Shown: piece after piece, positions 8,924 to 16,478 of the stretch
Layout of the letters: each line of letters begins with the position of its first letter
Position numbering within the stretch: position 1 is the stretch's first letter
From: Flavonifractor sp052065355
GTDB lineage: Bacteria > Bacillota > Clostridia > Oscillospirales > Oscillospiraceae
Direction: 5' to 3'
Assembly: GCF_052065355.1 (NCBI RefSeq)
Contig: NZ_JBQHUF010000002.1
Coordinates: 1-64,000, forward strand
Length of the DNA: 64,000 bases
Position numbers and translations under genes: made by a program
The notes under the pieces: generated by a model
The model's input: the letters and a program-made list of their open reading frames with translations, nothing else
The model's database searches: none
Told to the model about the DNA's origin: nothing

Positions 8924-10507
8924 ATGGAAAACAATAATGCTCCCTTGCTGGAAATGAGGAACATCAAAAAAGACTTCTTCGGCAACCAGGTGCTGAGCGA
9001 TATCAATATCACCCTGAAGCCCGGTGAGGTACTGGGCCTTGTGGGTGAGAACGGCGCCGGCAAGAGCACGCTGATGAAGATTCTTTTTGGCATGGACGTC
9101 ATTCGGGAGACTGGCGGGTATGAAGGCGAAGTTCGGATCAACGGACAGACTGTCAAATTTGCCACGCCCTTTGATGCACTGGCTGCCGGTATCGGCATGG
9201 TGCACCAGGAGTTTTCACTCATCCCCGGCTTTACCGCCGCTGAAAACATCCTGCTCAACCGGGAACCCACCAAGCGCAACATCGTCTCCGAGGTCTTCGG
9301 GCCCCGGCTGGACACCCTGGACTACAAGGCCATTTCGGAGCGCGCTGACAAAGCCATCGACAAGATGGGCGTCAAGATCAGCGCCGATATGGTCATCAGC
9401 GACATGCCCGTGGGCCACAAGCAGTTTACTGAGATTGCCCGCGAGCTGAGCAAGGAGCAGCTGAAGCTGCTGATTCTGGACGAGCCCACCGCTGTACTTA
9501 CCGAGAAGGAGGCCGAAGCTCTGCTGGCCTCTATCCGGAACATGTCGGCCCAGGGCATCGCCGTTATTTTCATCACCCACCGCCTCCATGAGATCCTGTC
9601 CGTGTGTGACACCGTGGTCATCATGCGGGATGGCTATGTGGTGAAGGAGAGCCCCGCCAAGGAGCTGGACGTGCCGGAGATCACCCGCTGGATGGTGGGC
9701 CGGGACGTAAAGACCACCACCGCGGTTGAGGCGCGGGAGCTGCCCGACGCCAAGACCATCATGTCTATCCGCAAGCTGTGGGTGGACATGCCCGGCGAGA
9801 CGGTGCGCAACATCGACCTGGACATTAAGGAAGGGGAGATCTTGGGCATCGGCGGCCTGGCCGGCCAGGGCAAGCTGGGTATTCCCAACGGCATCATGGG
9901 CCTGTATGAGGCGGGCGGCACGGTGGAGTTTGAGGGCAAGCCCATTCCCCTCAACAGCCCCAGAAAGTGCCTGGATTCCTCCCTGGCCTTCGTTTCAGAG
10001 GACCGGCGGGGCGTGGGCCTGCTGCTGGACGAGTCCCTGGAGTGGAACGTGGCTTTCTCCGCCATGCAGATCCAGGACAAATTCCTCAAGAAATTCGGCC
10101 TGTTCTCCTGGCGGGACGAGCGGGCTATCCGCGCTGTGACCAATCAGTACATCGAGCAGCTGCAGATCAAGTGCACCGGCTCCAAGCAGAAGGCCAAAGA
10201 GCTCTCCGGCGGCAACCAGCAGAAGGTATGTCTGGCCAAGGCTTTCGCCCTGCAGCCCAAGTTCCTCTTTGTCTCCGAGCCTACCCGGGGCATCGACGTG
10301 GGCGCCAAGGCGCTGGTGTTGGAGTCCCTCAAGCGGTTCAACCGGGAATACGGCGTCACCGTGGTGATCATCTCTTCCGAGCTGGAGGAGCTGCGCCAGT
10401 CCTGTGACCGGATCGCCATTGTTTCGGGCGGACGGATCGCCGGCATCCTGCCGGCCACCGAATCCTCCGAGGCCTTCGGCACGCTGATGGTCAGTCAGGT
10501 GGTATAA
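8924..10507 (+). CDS. ABC importer ATPase, CUT2-like tandem NBD
   Basis: A 527-residue protein with two nucleotide-binding domains in one chain, as in RbsA/MglA and nucleoside importers. NBD1 has Walker A GENGAGKST (about residue 41) and Walker B LLILDEPTAVL (about 183) but a weak signature MPVGHKQ. NBD2 has a degenerate Walker A GLAGQGK (about 305), a good signature LSGGNQQKV (about 426) and the FVSEPTRGID region (about 447). Asymmetric sites of this kind are normal for the family. It would energise uptake of the ligand delivered by the upstream lipoprotein through the two downstream permeases. The stop is 10 bases before the next gene. Confidence 0.9.
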   Translation: MENNNAPLLEMRNIKKDFFGNQVLSDINITLKPGEVLGLVGENGAGKSTLMKILFGMDVIRETGGYEGEVRINGQTVKFATPFDALAAGIGMVHQEFSLIPGFTAAENILLNREPTKRNIVSEVFGPRLDTLDYKAISERADKAIDKMGVKISADMVISDMPVGHKQFTEIARELSKEQLKLLILDEPTAVLTEKEAEALLASIRNMSAQGIAVIFITHRLHEILSVCDTVVIMRDGYVVKESPAKELDVPEITRWMVGRDVKTTTAVEARELPDAKTIMSIRKLWVDMPGETVRNIDLDIKEGEILGIGGLAGQGKLGIPNGIMGLYEAGGTVEFEGKPIPLNSPRKCLDSSLAFVSEDRRGVGLLLDESLEWNVAFSAMQIQDKFLKKFGLFSWRDERAIRAVTNQYIEQLQIKCTGSKQKAKELSGGNQQKVCLAKAFALQPKFLFVSEPTRGIDVGAKALVLESLKRFNREYGVTVVIISSELEELRQSCDRIAIVSGGRIAGILPATESSEAFGTLMVSQVV

Positions 10508-10517
10508 GGAGGACCTC

Positions 10518-11591
10518 ATGGATAAGACATTGGAAAAGAAAAACGGGTTTAAAACCCTGCTGGACAGCTACGGCCTGCCCCGGTTGATCATCACCTGCTT
10601 CGTGGTGCTGCTGTTCATTATGGCCCCCATCGTGGGCGCTGACCTGACCATGCAGGTGGGCAACGTGATCAACCGCTTCAGCTGGAACGCGGTGCTGGTA
10701 CTGGCTATGGTACCCATGATCCACTCCGGCTGCAGCCTGAACTTCGGTATTCCCCTGGGTATCATTGCCGGCCTGCTGGGCGGCACCCTGTCCATCCAGC
10801 TGGGCTTTACCGGAGCGGTGAGCTTCTTTGCCGCCATCCTGCTGGCCACCCCCTTCGCCCTGCTGCTGGGCGGCGGCTACGGCTGGCTGCTCAACCGCAT
10901 CAAGGGCGGCGAAATGATGATCGCCACCTATGTGGGTCTGGCCTCCATCTCCTTCATGTGCATGATGTGGCTGCTGCTGCCCTACACCAGCCCCACCATG
11001 GTGTGGGGCCTGTCCGGCCAGGGCCTGCGTACCACCATTTCTCTGGACGGCTTCTACGGCGGAACTTTGGCCAACTTCCTGCGGATTCCCATTGACCCGG
11101 AGAGCGGCCTGTACTTCCCCACCGGCGCCATCCTGTTCTTCGCCCTGCTGGCCTTTGCCATGTGGGCGTTCCTGCACACCAAGACCGGCACCGCCATGAC
11201 CGCCGTGGGCTCCAATCCCCAGTTCGCCCGGGCCTCCGGCATCAGCGTGAACAAGATGCGCCTGCTGTCGGTGATCATGTCCACTTGGCTGGGCGCGGTG
11301 GGCATCCTGGTCTATCAGCAGGGCTTCGGCTTCATGCAGCTGTATACTGCCCCCAATAATATGACCCTGCCCGCGGTGGCCGCCATCCTCATCGGCGGCG
11401 CGGCCGTCAATAAGGCGTCCATCCCCCATGTGATTATCGGCACCATTCTCTATCAGAGCGTAGTCACCCTGACGCCTACCGTCATGACTGCCATGATCCA
11501 CATGGACGTGAGCGAGGTGGTGCGTATCATCGTCTCCAACGGCATGATCGTCTACGCGCTGACCCGCGTCATTAAGGGGGGGTCAAAATGA
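10518..11591 (+). CDS. ABC importer permease 1
   Basis: A 357-residue multi-pass membrane protein of the BPD_transp_2 family (RbsC/LivH-like, PF02653), with about 8-10 hydrophobic helices. The internal conserved part TAVGSNPQFARASGISVNKMR (split over residues 230-250) corresponds to the cytosolic coupling loop. A strong GGAGG precedes ATG 10518. It overlaps the second permease by four bases (ATGA), indicating translational coupling and a heteromeric channel. Confidence 0.88.
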   Translation: MDKTLEKKNGFKTLLDSYGLPRLIITCFVVLLFIMAPIVGADLTMQVGNVINRFSWNAVLVLAMVPMIHSGCSLNFGIPLGIIAGLLGGTLSIQLGFTGAVSFFAAILLATPFALLLGGGYGWLLNRIKGGEMMIATYVGLASISFMCMMWLLLPYTSPTMVWGLSGQGLRTTISLDGFYGGTLANFLRIPIDPESGLYFPTGAILFFALLAFAMWAFLHTKTGTAMTAVGSNPQFARASGISVNKMRLLSVIMSTWLGAVGILVYQQGFGFMQLYTAPNNMTLPAVAAILIGGAAVNKASIPHVIIGTILYQSVVTLTPTVMTAMIHMDVSEVVRIIVSNGMIVYALTRVIKGGSK

Positions 11592-12715
11592 AACGGAAAC
11601 AAACCTCCAAATTCAACTTAAAACGGCTGATTCAGGACAACTCCGTGCCCATCATGTTTATCCTGATCTGCCTGGTCTGCCTGCCTCTGGCGGGCTACTC
11701 CCCTGCCTACCTGCTTAACGAGCTGGTCACCCGTATGGGCCGCAACACCTTCCTGATCCTGGCCCTGCTCATTCCCATCATGGCGGGCATGGGCCTGAAC
11801 TTCGGTATGACTCTGGGAGCCATGGCCGGTGAAATCGCCCTGATCCTGGTGGTTGACTGGCAGATCTGGGGTATCCCCGGCATCATCCTGGCTATGATCA
11901 TCTCCATTCCCATCTCTATCCTGCTTGGCCTCTTCTGCGGCAATCTGCTGAATAAGGCCAAGGGCCGTGAGATGGTCACCAGCTACTTCATCTCCTACTT
12001 TATGAACGGCGTCTACCAGCTGGTGGTGCTGTTCCTGATGGGCTCTGTTATCCCCATCATGCACAACACCCTGAAGCTGCCCCGGGGCTACGGTGTCCGC
12101 AACACCGTCAGCCTGCTGAGCATGCGTCAGCAGCTGGACAACCTGCTGGCCATCAATGTGGGCGGCGTCAAGATCCCGGTGCTCACCTTTATCATCATTG
12201 CGGTGCTCTGCCTGGTCATCGTCTGGTTCCGGCGCACCAAGCTGGGCCAGGACATGCGTGCGGTGGCTCAGGACATGGAAGTGGCCCGGGACGCCGGCAT
12301 CAATGTGGACCGCACTCGTATCATCGCCATCGTGATGTCCACGGTGGTGGCGGGCTTCGGCATGATCATCTATCTGCAGAACCTGGGCAACTTCCCCACC
12401 TATACCGCCCATGTGCAGATCGGTACCTTCAGCATCGCGGCCCTGCTGGTGGGCGGCGCATCGGTGGAGCGGGCCTCCATCGGCAACGCCTTCCTGGGCG
12501 TGTTCCTGTTCCACATGATGTTCATTCTGGCCCCCGAGGCCGGTACCACCATCACCGGCGACTCCATGATCGGTGAGTATTTCCGTACCTTCGTGTCCTA
12601 CGGCGTTATCACCGTGGCCCTCATCATGTATGAGACCAGAAAGCGCCGGGTCAAGAGCCAGACCGGCTATCTGCTGGCCCTGGCCCAGAAGGAAGAGGAG
12701 GCGAGGGCAAAATGA
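11588..12715 (+). CDS. ABC importer permease 2
   Basis: A 375-residue BPD_transp_2 family permease with many hydrophobic segments and the family coupling-loop pattern around LGQDMRAVAQDMEVARDAGI (near residue 220). It is a diverged paralogue of the preceding permease; together they should form the transmembrane pore. Its stop overlaps the start of the next small membrane protein by four bases, so all genes from 10518 to 13185 are tightly coupled. Confidence 0.88.
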   Translation: MKRKQTSKFNLKRLIQDNSVPIMFILICLVCLPLAGYSPAYLLNELVTRMGRNTFLILALLIPIMAGMGLNFGMTLGAMAGEIALILVVDWQIWGIPGIILAMIISIPISILLGLFCGNLLNKAKGREMVTSYFISYFMNGVYQLVVLFLMGSVIPIMHNTLKLPRGYGVRNTVSLLSMRQQLDNLLAINVGGVKIPVLTFIIIAVLCLVIVWFRRTKLGQDMRAVAQDMEVARDAGINVDRTRIIAIVMSTVVAGFGMIIYLQNLGNFPTYTAHVQIGTFSIAALLVGGASVERASIGNAFLGVFLFHMMFILAPEAGTTITGDSMIGEYFRTFVSYGVITVALIMYETRKRRVKSQTGYLLALAQKEEEARAK

Positions 12716-13185
12716 AAAGCCGCAGACTGCTCTTCCGGATCCTGCTGATTGTGGTGCTGGTGGCTATTGCCGGCGTAATGATGGTCATTGGCCGTGGACA
12801 CACGGTATACTTTGACAACAAGACCGTGGAGTATCAGGGCACCACCTACGAGGCGCCTTACAAGATCGAGATCCATGTGGGCAACAACGCCGATGGCGAT
12901 GCCCTCTCCAAGCTCTACGAGAACGAGCGGGCCTCGGCCGACCAGATCGGCCAGAAGATCACCGTTACTCTGATCGTCACCCAGGAGAAGGGCGGCGATG
13001 AGGAGGCACCGGTGACCTACACCATCCCTCTGCCTTACGGCATGGACGGTCCCATCATCAACCTGCCCGCCTACCTGGCCGGGCTGCCGGAGGAGGCTTA
13101 CCTCTCCGAGTTTATCCCCGTTGTTACCGAAGAGCCCGAGGAGACCGTGGTCATTGACGACGGCATGGGCATGGGCGATTTCTGA
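12712..13185 (+). CDS. small membrane-anchored accessory protein of ABC importer (DUF6672-like)
   Basis: A 157-residue protein with one N-terminal transmembrane helix (about residues 8-26) and an extracytoplasmic beta-rich domain, ending in an acidic tail EEPEETVVIDDGMGMGDF. No enzyme motif is visible. I associate it with DUF6672 because such a gene sits last in DUF3798 importer operons; that assignment is from memory and context. Coupled by a four-base overlap to permease 2. It may help assemble the transporter or dock the binding protein, which is inference. Confidence 0.65.
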   Translation: MKSRRLLFRILLIVVLVAIAGVMMVIGRGHTVYFDNKTVEYQGTTYEAPYKIEIHVGNNADGDALSKLYENERASADQIGQKITVTLIVTQEKGGDEEAPVTYTIPLPYGMDGPIINLPAYLAGLPEEAYLSEFIPVVTEEPEETVVIDDGMGMGDF

Positions 13186-13192
13186 TCGTACA

Positions 13193-13237
13193 AAAGCGAC
13201 CCTGTCTGCATGAAGCAGACAGGGTCGCTTTATCTTT
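13193..13237 (+). terminator. ABC operon terminator
   Basis: Perfect 17-base inverted repeat, arms 13193-13209 and 13215-13231 (AAAGCGACCCTGTCTGC), 5-base loop, then ATCTTT. It closes the importer operon. Confidence 0.8.
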
Positions 13238-13552
13238 GAGTTGTACCTGTGAGTTTGGATGCAGGTTCTATAAAAGGCAAGCACTTCCATCTGTCCAAAT
13301 TTGCACCAGTGTGGTATGATACAGGAGAACCCGCAGACCAATTCCGGTTCGTATGGAAGAAAAAGAGGCCGTCCATCTGGCCTTGTTTGGTAAAAATATG
13401 GTTTTTGCCTGAAATCTGCCAAAAAGGGCTGTCAAAACTGAGGCTGATGAGTTATATTTTTGCCGATAGCAAAGACCTGCCTTTGTGCTGCCTCCTGTTC
13501 CGGTAGAGGCGCCAGGGCCTGATGATGATAGCAATGTGTGAAAGGAAGGTTC
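13238..13552 (+). other. leader region of glycogen synthase
   Basis: No gene is supported. A possible promoter is -35-like TGTCCA (13292-13297), 17 bases, -10 TATGAT (13315-13320), giving a leader of about 230 bases. No known RNA motif was recognised in it. Confidence 0.35.
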
Positions 13553-15688
13553 ATGATGGCACGTGAAAAAGCGGATTCCATGAACGTAAAGAAGACCGCA
13601 TCCAAAAAGAAAACTGAGACTGCGGCGTCGAAGACTACTCCCGCAGTGGGAAAAGCTGCCCCCGTAGTGGAAAAGGCCGCTCCCGTGGAGGAGAAGGCTG
13701 CCCATGTGGTGGAGAAGGCTGCCCCTGTGGTGGAGAAGGCCGATCCTGTAGTGGAGAAGGCCGCTCCCGTGGAGGAGAAGGCCGCCCCCGTAGTGGAGAA
13801 GGCCGCCCCCGTAGTGGAAAAGGCCGCCCCCGTAGTGGAAAAGGCCGCCCCCGTAGTGGAGAAGGCCGCCCCCGTAGTGGAGAAGGCCGCCCCCGTGGTG
13901 GAGAAGGCCGCCCCCGTGGTGGAGAAGGCTGCCCCTGAGGTGGAAAAGGCTGCTCCCGCCGAGGAAAAGGCGGAGCCCACGCCCAAAAAGACGACCAGAA
14001 AGAAGGCTGCTCCCGCAGCCAAGAAGACCGCCGCTGCGGAGAAGAAAACTGCTTCTGCCCCGAAGAAGACGGCTGCTGCCAAGAAGAGCTCTGCTGTGAA
14101 GAAAGCTGCCCCTGTTGAGGAAAAGACCGCTCCCGTTGAGGAGAAGACAACTCCTGTGGTGGAGGCTGCTCCCGTGGAGGAGAAGGCTGCCCCTGTGGTG
14201 GAGACCGCACCTGTGCAGGAAGTGCCCAACCTGCCCCGCCGGAGCGTGGCATTCATCGGTTCGGAGTGTCATCCCTTTGTCAAGACGGGAGGCCTGGGGG
14301 ATGTAATGTACGCTCTGCCCCGGGAGCTGGCCCGGCTGAACTGTGACGTCCGGGTGATTCTGCCCCGCTATGCCTGCATCCCTCAGGAGTATCAGAACAA
14401 AATGGTCTACCGGGGCGAGTTCTACATGGACCTGGGCAAGACCGGACGCAATTACTACGTGGGGATCATGGAGTACATCTGGGACGGCGTCGTGTACGAC
14501 TTCATCGACAATGAGGAGTTCTTCTCCTGGGGCAACCCCTACACCAATCTGGTGGACGACATCCCCAAGTACTGCTTCTTTAGCAAGGCCGCTCTGGCTG
14601 CCCTGAACTATATGAACTGGATTCCCGACGTGGTCCACTGCCACGACTGGCAGGCCGCTCTGGTGCCGGTGTATCTGCGCACCCTGTTCAAGGATTCCCC
14701 GGTTGGCCGCGCCAAGTCGGTCATCACCATCCACAACCTCCGCTTCCAGGGTGTGTACAACATCCCCACCATCCAGTACTGGTCCGGCCTGCCTGACGAG
14801 GCGTTCGGCATGGGCGCTCTGAAGCAGGACTGGGTGGAGGCCAACATGCTCAAGGGCGGCCTGGCCTACGCCGACCGCATCACTACCGTCAGCGGTACCT
14901 ACGCCTGGGAGATCCAGACCAGCGAATATGGCGAGCGGCTGGAGGACCACCTGCGCTATCACAGCGGCAAGCTTCGGGGCATCGTCAACGGCATTGACTA
15001 CGACATGTGGAACCCGGAGACCGATCCCGCCCTGGCGGAAAACTACGGCCTGGGCAACGTGCTGGACCACAAGATGGCCAACAAGCTGGCTCTCCAGAAG
15101 GAACTGGGCCTGGAGCAGGATACTGGTAAGTTTGTCATTGGCCTGATCTCCCGTCTTACCAATCAGAAGGGGCTGGACCTGGTCAACGCCATCATTCCCC
15201 AGGTGCTGGACGGCAACACACAGGTGGTGGTTCTGGGTACCGGTGACAAGCAGTACGAGGACGCCTTCCGGGGCTACGAGGGAGCCTACAAGGGTACCTT
15301 CAGCGCCTGCATTCAGTATGACGAGGGGAGAGCTCACCGCATCTACGCCGGTGCTGACGCCCTGCTGGTGCCCTCCCGCTTTGAGCCCTGCGGACTGACC
15401 CAGCTCAACGCCATGCACTACGGCACCCTGCCCATTGTCCGGGAGACCGGCGGACTGAAGGACACCGTGGAGCCCTACAACGAGTTCAACGGCGAGGGCA
15501 ACGGCTTTACCTTTGACCGGTATGACGCGGGCCTGCTGCTGGGCGCCATCAACCGGGCCAAGACCCTCTACTTCAACAACCGCTATCACTGGGACGAGGT
15601 GGTCCAGCGGGATATGGCGAAGGACGTCTCCTGGGAGCGGTCGGCCAGACAGTACAAGGACCTGTATCTGGAACTGACTCAGTGGTAA
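13553..15688 (+). CDS. glgA: glycogen synthase with low-complexity N-terminal extension
   Basis: ADP-glucose starch/glycogen synthase (GT5), which adds alpha-1,4 glucose units in glycogen storage. The catalytic part begins at about residue 226 with FIGSECHPFVKTGGLGDV, containing the KTGGLGDV nucleotide-sugar motif, and ends with the normal GT5 C-terminal domain (FEPCGLTQLNAMHYG near residue 617). The core of about 485 residues is standard. In front is an extra segment rich in Lys, Ala, Pro and Val built mostly from VEKAAPV heptads, then AAKKT-type stretches resembling histone-H1-like tails. ATG 13553 or 13556 follows AAGGAAGG; GTG 13538 is upstream of that site and unlikely. The gene is monocistronic here, with no other glg gene nearby. 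Confidence 0.92.
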   Translation: MMAREKADSMNVKKTASKKKTETAASKTTPAVGKAAPVVEKAAPVEEKAAHVVEKAAPVVEKADPVVEKAAPVEEKAAPVVEKAAPVVEKAAPVVEKAAPVVEKAAPVVEKAAPVVEKAAPVVEKAAPEVEKAAPAEEKAEPTPKKTTRKKAAPAAKKTAAAEKKTASAPKKTAAAKKSSAVKKAAPVEEKTAPVEEKTTPVVEAAPVEEKAAPVVETAPVQEVPNLPRRSVAFIGSECHPFVKTGGLGDVMYALPRELARLNCDVRVILPRYACIPQEYQNKMVYRGEFYMDLGKTGRNYYVGIMEYIWDGVVYDFIDNEEFFSWGNPYTNLVDDIPKYCFFSKAALAALNYMNWIPDVVHCHDWQAALVPVYLRTLFKDSPVGRAKSVITIHNLRFQGVYNIPTIQYWSGLPDEAFGMGALKQDWVEANMLKGGLAYADRITTVSGTYAWEIQTSEYGERLEDHLRYHSGKLRGIVNGIDYDMWNPETDPALAENYGLGNVLDHKMANKLALQKELGLEQDTGKFVIGLISRLTNQKGLDLVNAIIPQVLDGNTQVVVLGTGDKQYEDAFRGYEGAYKGTFSACIQYDEGRAHRIYAGADALLVPSRFEPCGLTQLNAMHYGTLPIVRETGGLKDTVEPYNEFNGEGNGFTFDRYDAGLLLGAINRAKTLYFNNRYHWDEVVQRDMAKDVSWERSARQYKDLYLELTQW
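13642..13977 (+). repeat. 21-base minisatellite in glgA
   Basis: About fifteen in-frame 21-base units encode VEKAAPV or close variants (EEKAAHV, VEKADPV, VEKAAPE). Central copies are nearly identical in DNA, alternating gagaag and gaaaag. Copy-number change would leave the frame intact. Confidence 0.9.
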
Positions 15689-15714
15689 GACGCTGAACGC
15701 TGACATAATACACG

Positions 15715-15753
15715 TAAAAAACCTGCCGCAGATCATCTGCGGCAGGTTTTTTG
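15715..15753. terminator. bidirectional terminator
   Basis: AAAAAACCTGCCGCAGA pairs with TCTGCGGCAGGTTTTTT around a 3-base loop, giving A and T tracts on opposite sides. It ends glgA on the plus strand and the small minus-strand gene that stops at 15767. Confidence 0.85.
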
Positions 15754-15766
15754 TATCAACGTGCCT

Positions 15767-16054
15767 TCAGGACTTTGCTTCCGGTGTGACCGAGCGGGAT
15801 GGGGAAATACGGTCTGCCTGCCGGAAGGCGCTGCCCAGAGAGCCAAAGGAGGCGGCCAATCCCATGCGCAGATAGGGGGGCAGCTCCTCCCGCAGCGGCA
15901 TGCGTCCCAGTCGGGTGCGCAGAGCCTCCAGCACCGCCAGCTGAGCCTGCTGCTCCGGCGTTAGGGGAAGCACCGGCTGAGACGGGCGAGCAGTTCTCGG
16001 CTGAGGCCGCTTTGCCCAGTCGCGGAAGGGATGCCGCTGTGTCTTTTTTTGCAT
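15767..16054 (-). CDS. 95-residue protein under cobalamin riboswitch, function unknown
   Basis: The predicted protein MQKKTQRHPFRDWAKRP... is basic at the N-terminus and Pro/Gln-rich, with a helical C-terminal half (LAVLEALRTRLGRMPLREEL). I recognise no family. ATG 16054 has GGAGG about 8 bases upstream. It is the only gene after a cobalamin riboswitch and its terminator, and another terminator follows immediately, so the transcript would be monocistronic. That context implies low expression when B12 is plentiful, suggesting a B12-related role, but nothing in the sequence shows what it does. It could also be a non-essential frame on a regulatory RNA. Confidence 0.5.
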   Translation of the reverse strand: MQKKTQRHPFRDWAKRPQPRTARPSQPVLPLTPEQQAQLAVLEALRTRLGRMPLREELPPYLRMGLAASFGSLGSAFRQADRISPSRSVTPEAKS

Positions 16055-16093
16055 GGTGTGCTCCTCCTTTCGTCCGTATGCCCGCCGGGGCAA

Positions 16094-16124
16094 TAAAAAA
16101 GTCCGCTTTCCGGAGAAAGCGGAC
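16094..16124 (-). terminator. expression-platform terminator of cobalamin riboswitch
   Basis: On the minus strand GTCCGCTTTCTCCGGAAAGCGGAC is followed by TTTTTT. It lies between the aptamer and the 95-codon gene, where ligand binding would be expected to favour termination. Confidence 0.8.
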
Positions 16125-16189
16125 TGCCAGGCTGTCAAAGCGCGACAACGCTGGACAGGCCTCTTTCTGCGGAAGATTCCCATCCGCCC

Positions 16190-16352
16190 GTTCCAAGCAG
16201 GTTTCCTGGCTCACGGCTCCACGCTTGCCGCGCCTTCTCGTCCCGTGGGCGGGACAATGGCGGTGCTGCGGCTCGCTCCCCGTTTACAGTGACCGGATCG
16301 CTCGGGATTTACACCCGATTCCCTTTTCACCCAGCAGAACTGGGCACTTGGA
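16190..16352 (-). ncRNA. cobalamin riboswitch
   Basis: Read on the minus strand, the conserved class-I elements occur in order: GGGTGAAAAGGGAA, then GGGTGTAAATCCCGAGC, CCGGTCACTGTAA, a variable GC-rich arm, and the closing GCCAGGAAACCTGC. This is the B12-box type aptamer (Rfam RF00174) that binds adenosyl- or methylcobalamin in mRNA leaders. A promoter at 16375-16404 and a terminator at 16094-16124 complete the unit. The usual targets (btu, cbi/cob, B12-independent isozymes) are absent; only a small unknown gene follows. Confidence 0.92.
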
Positions 16353-16374
16353 GGGCTGTTTTATCTTTAAATCC

Positions 16375-16404
16375 ATTCTAAGGGATGGGACTGGTGCTTG
16401 TCAA
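16375..16404 (-). promoter_or_regulatory. promoter of cobalamin riboswitch transcript
   Basis: -35 TTGACA (16399-16404) and -10 TAGAAT (16375-16380) on the minus strand, 18-base spacer, about 20 bases before the aptamer. Confidence 0.65.
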
Positions 16405-16436
16405 GGCCCACGAGCACCGAGCACATATGTATGCCG

Positions 16437-16470
16437 GAAGCGGGCGGGCGCCTTGGCGTCCGCCCGCTTC
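16437..16470 (-). terminator. hairpin after hydrogenase operon
   Basis: GAAGCGGGCGGGCGCC pairs with GGCGTCCGCCCGCTTC just after the hydA stop. No clear U tract follows on the minus strand, so it may act as a 3' stabiliser. Confidence 0.5.
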
Positions 16471-16478
16471 TGTTCCAG

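Noticed and set aside
13642..13977. CRISPR-like regular repeats
   Set aside because: The repeats are contiguous without spacers, in frame, and encode a protein heptad; no cas genes are near.
13268..15736. 822-residue minus-strand open frame with Gly/His/Leu repeats
   Set aside because: Antisense of the glgA repeats and catalytic domain. The glgA frame has recognised motifs and this one does not.
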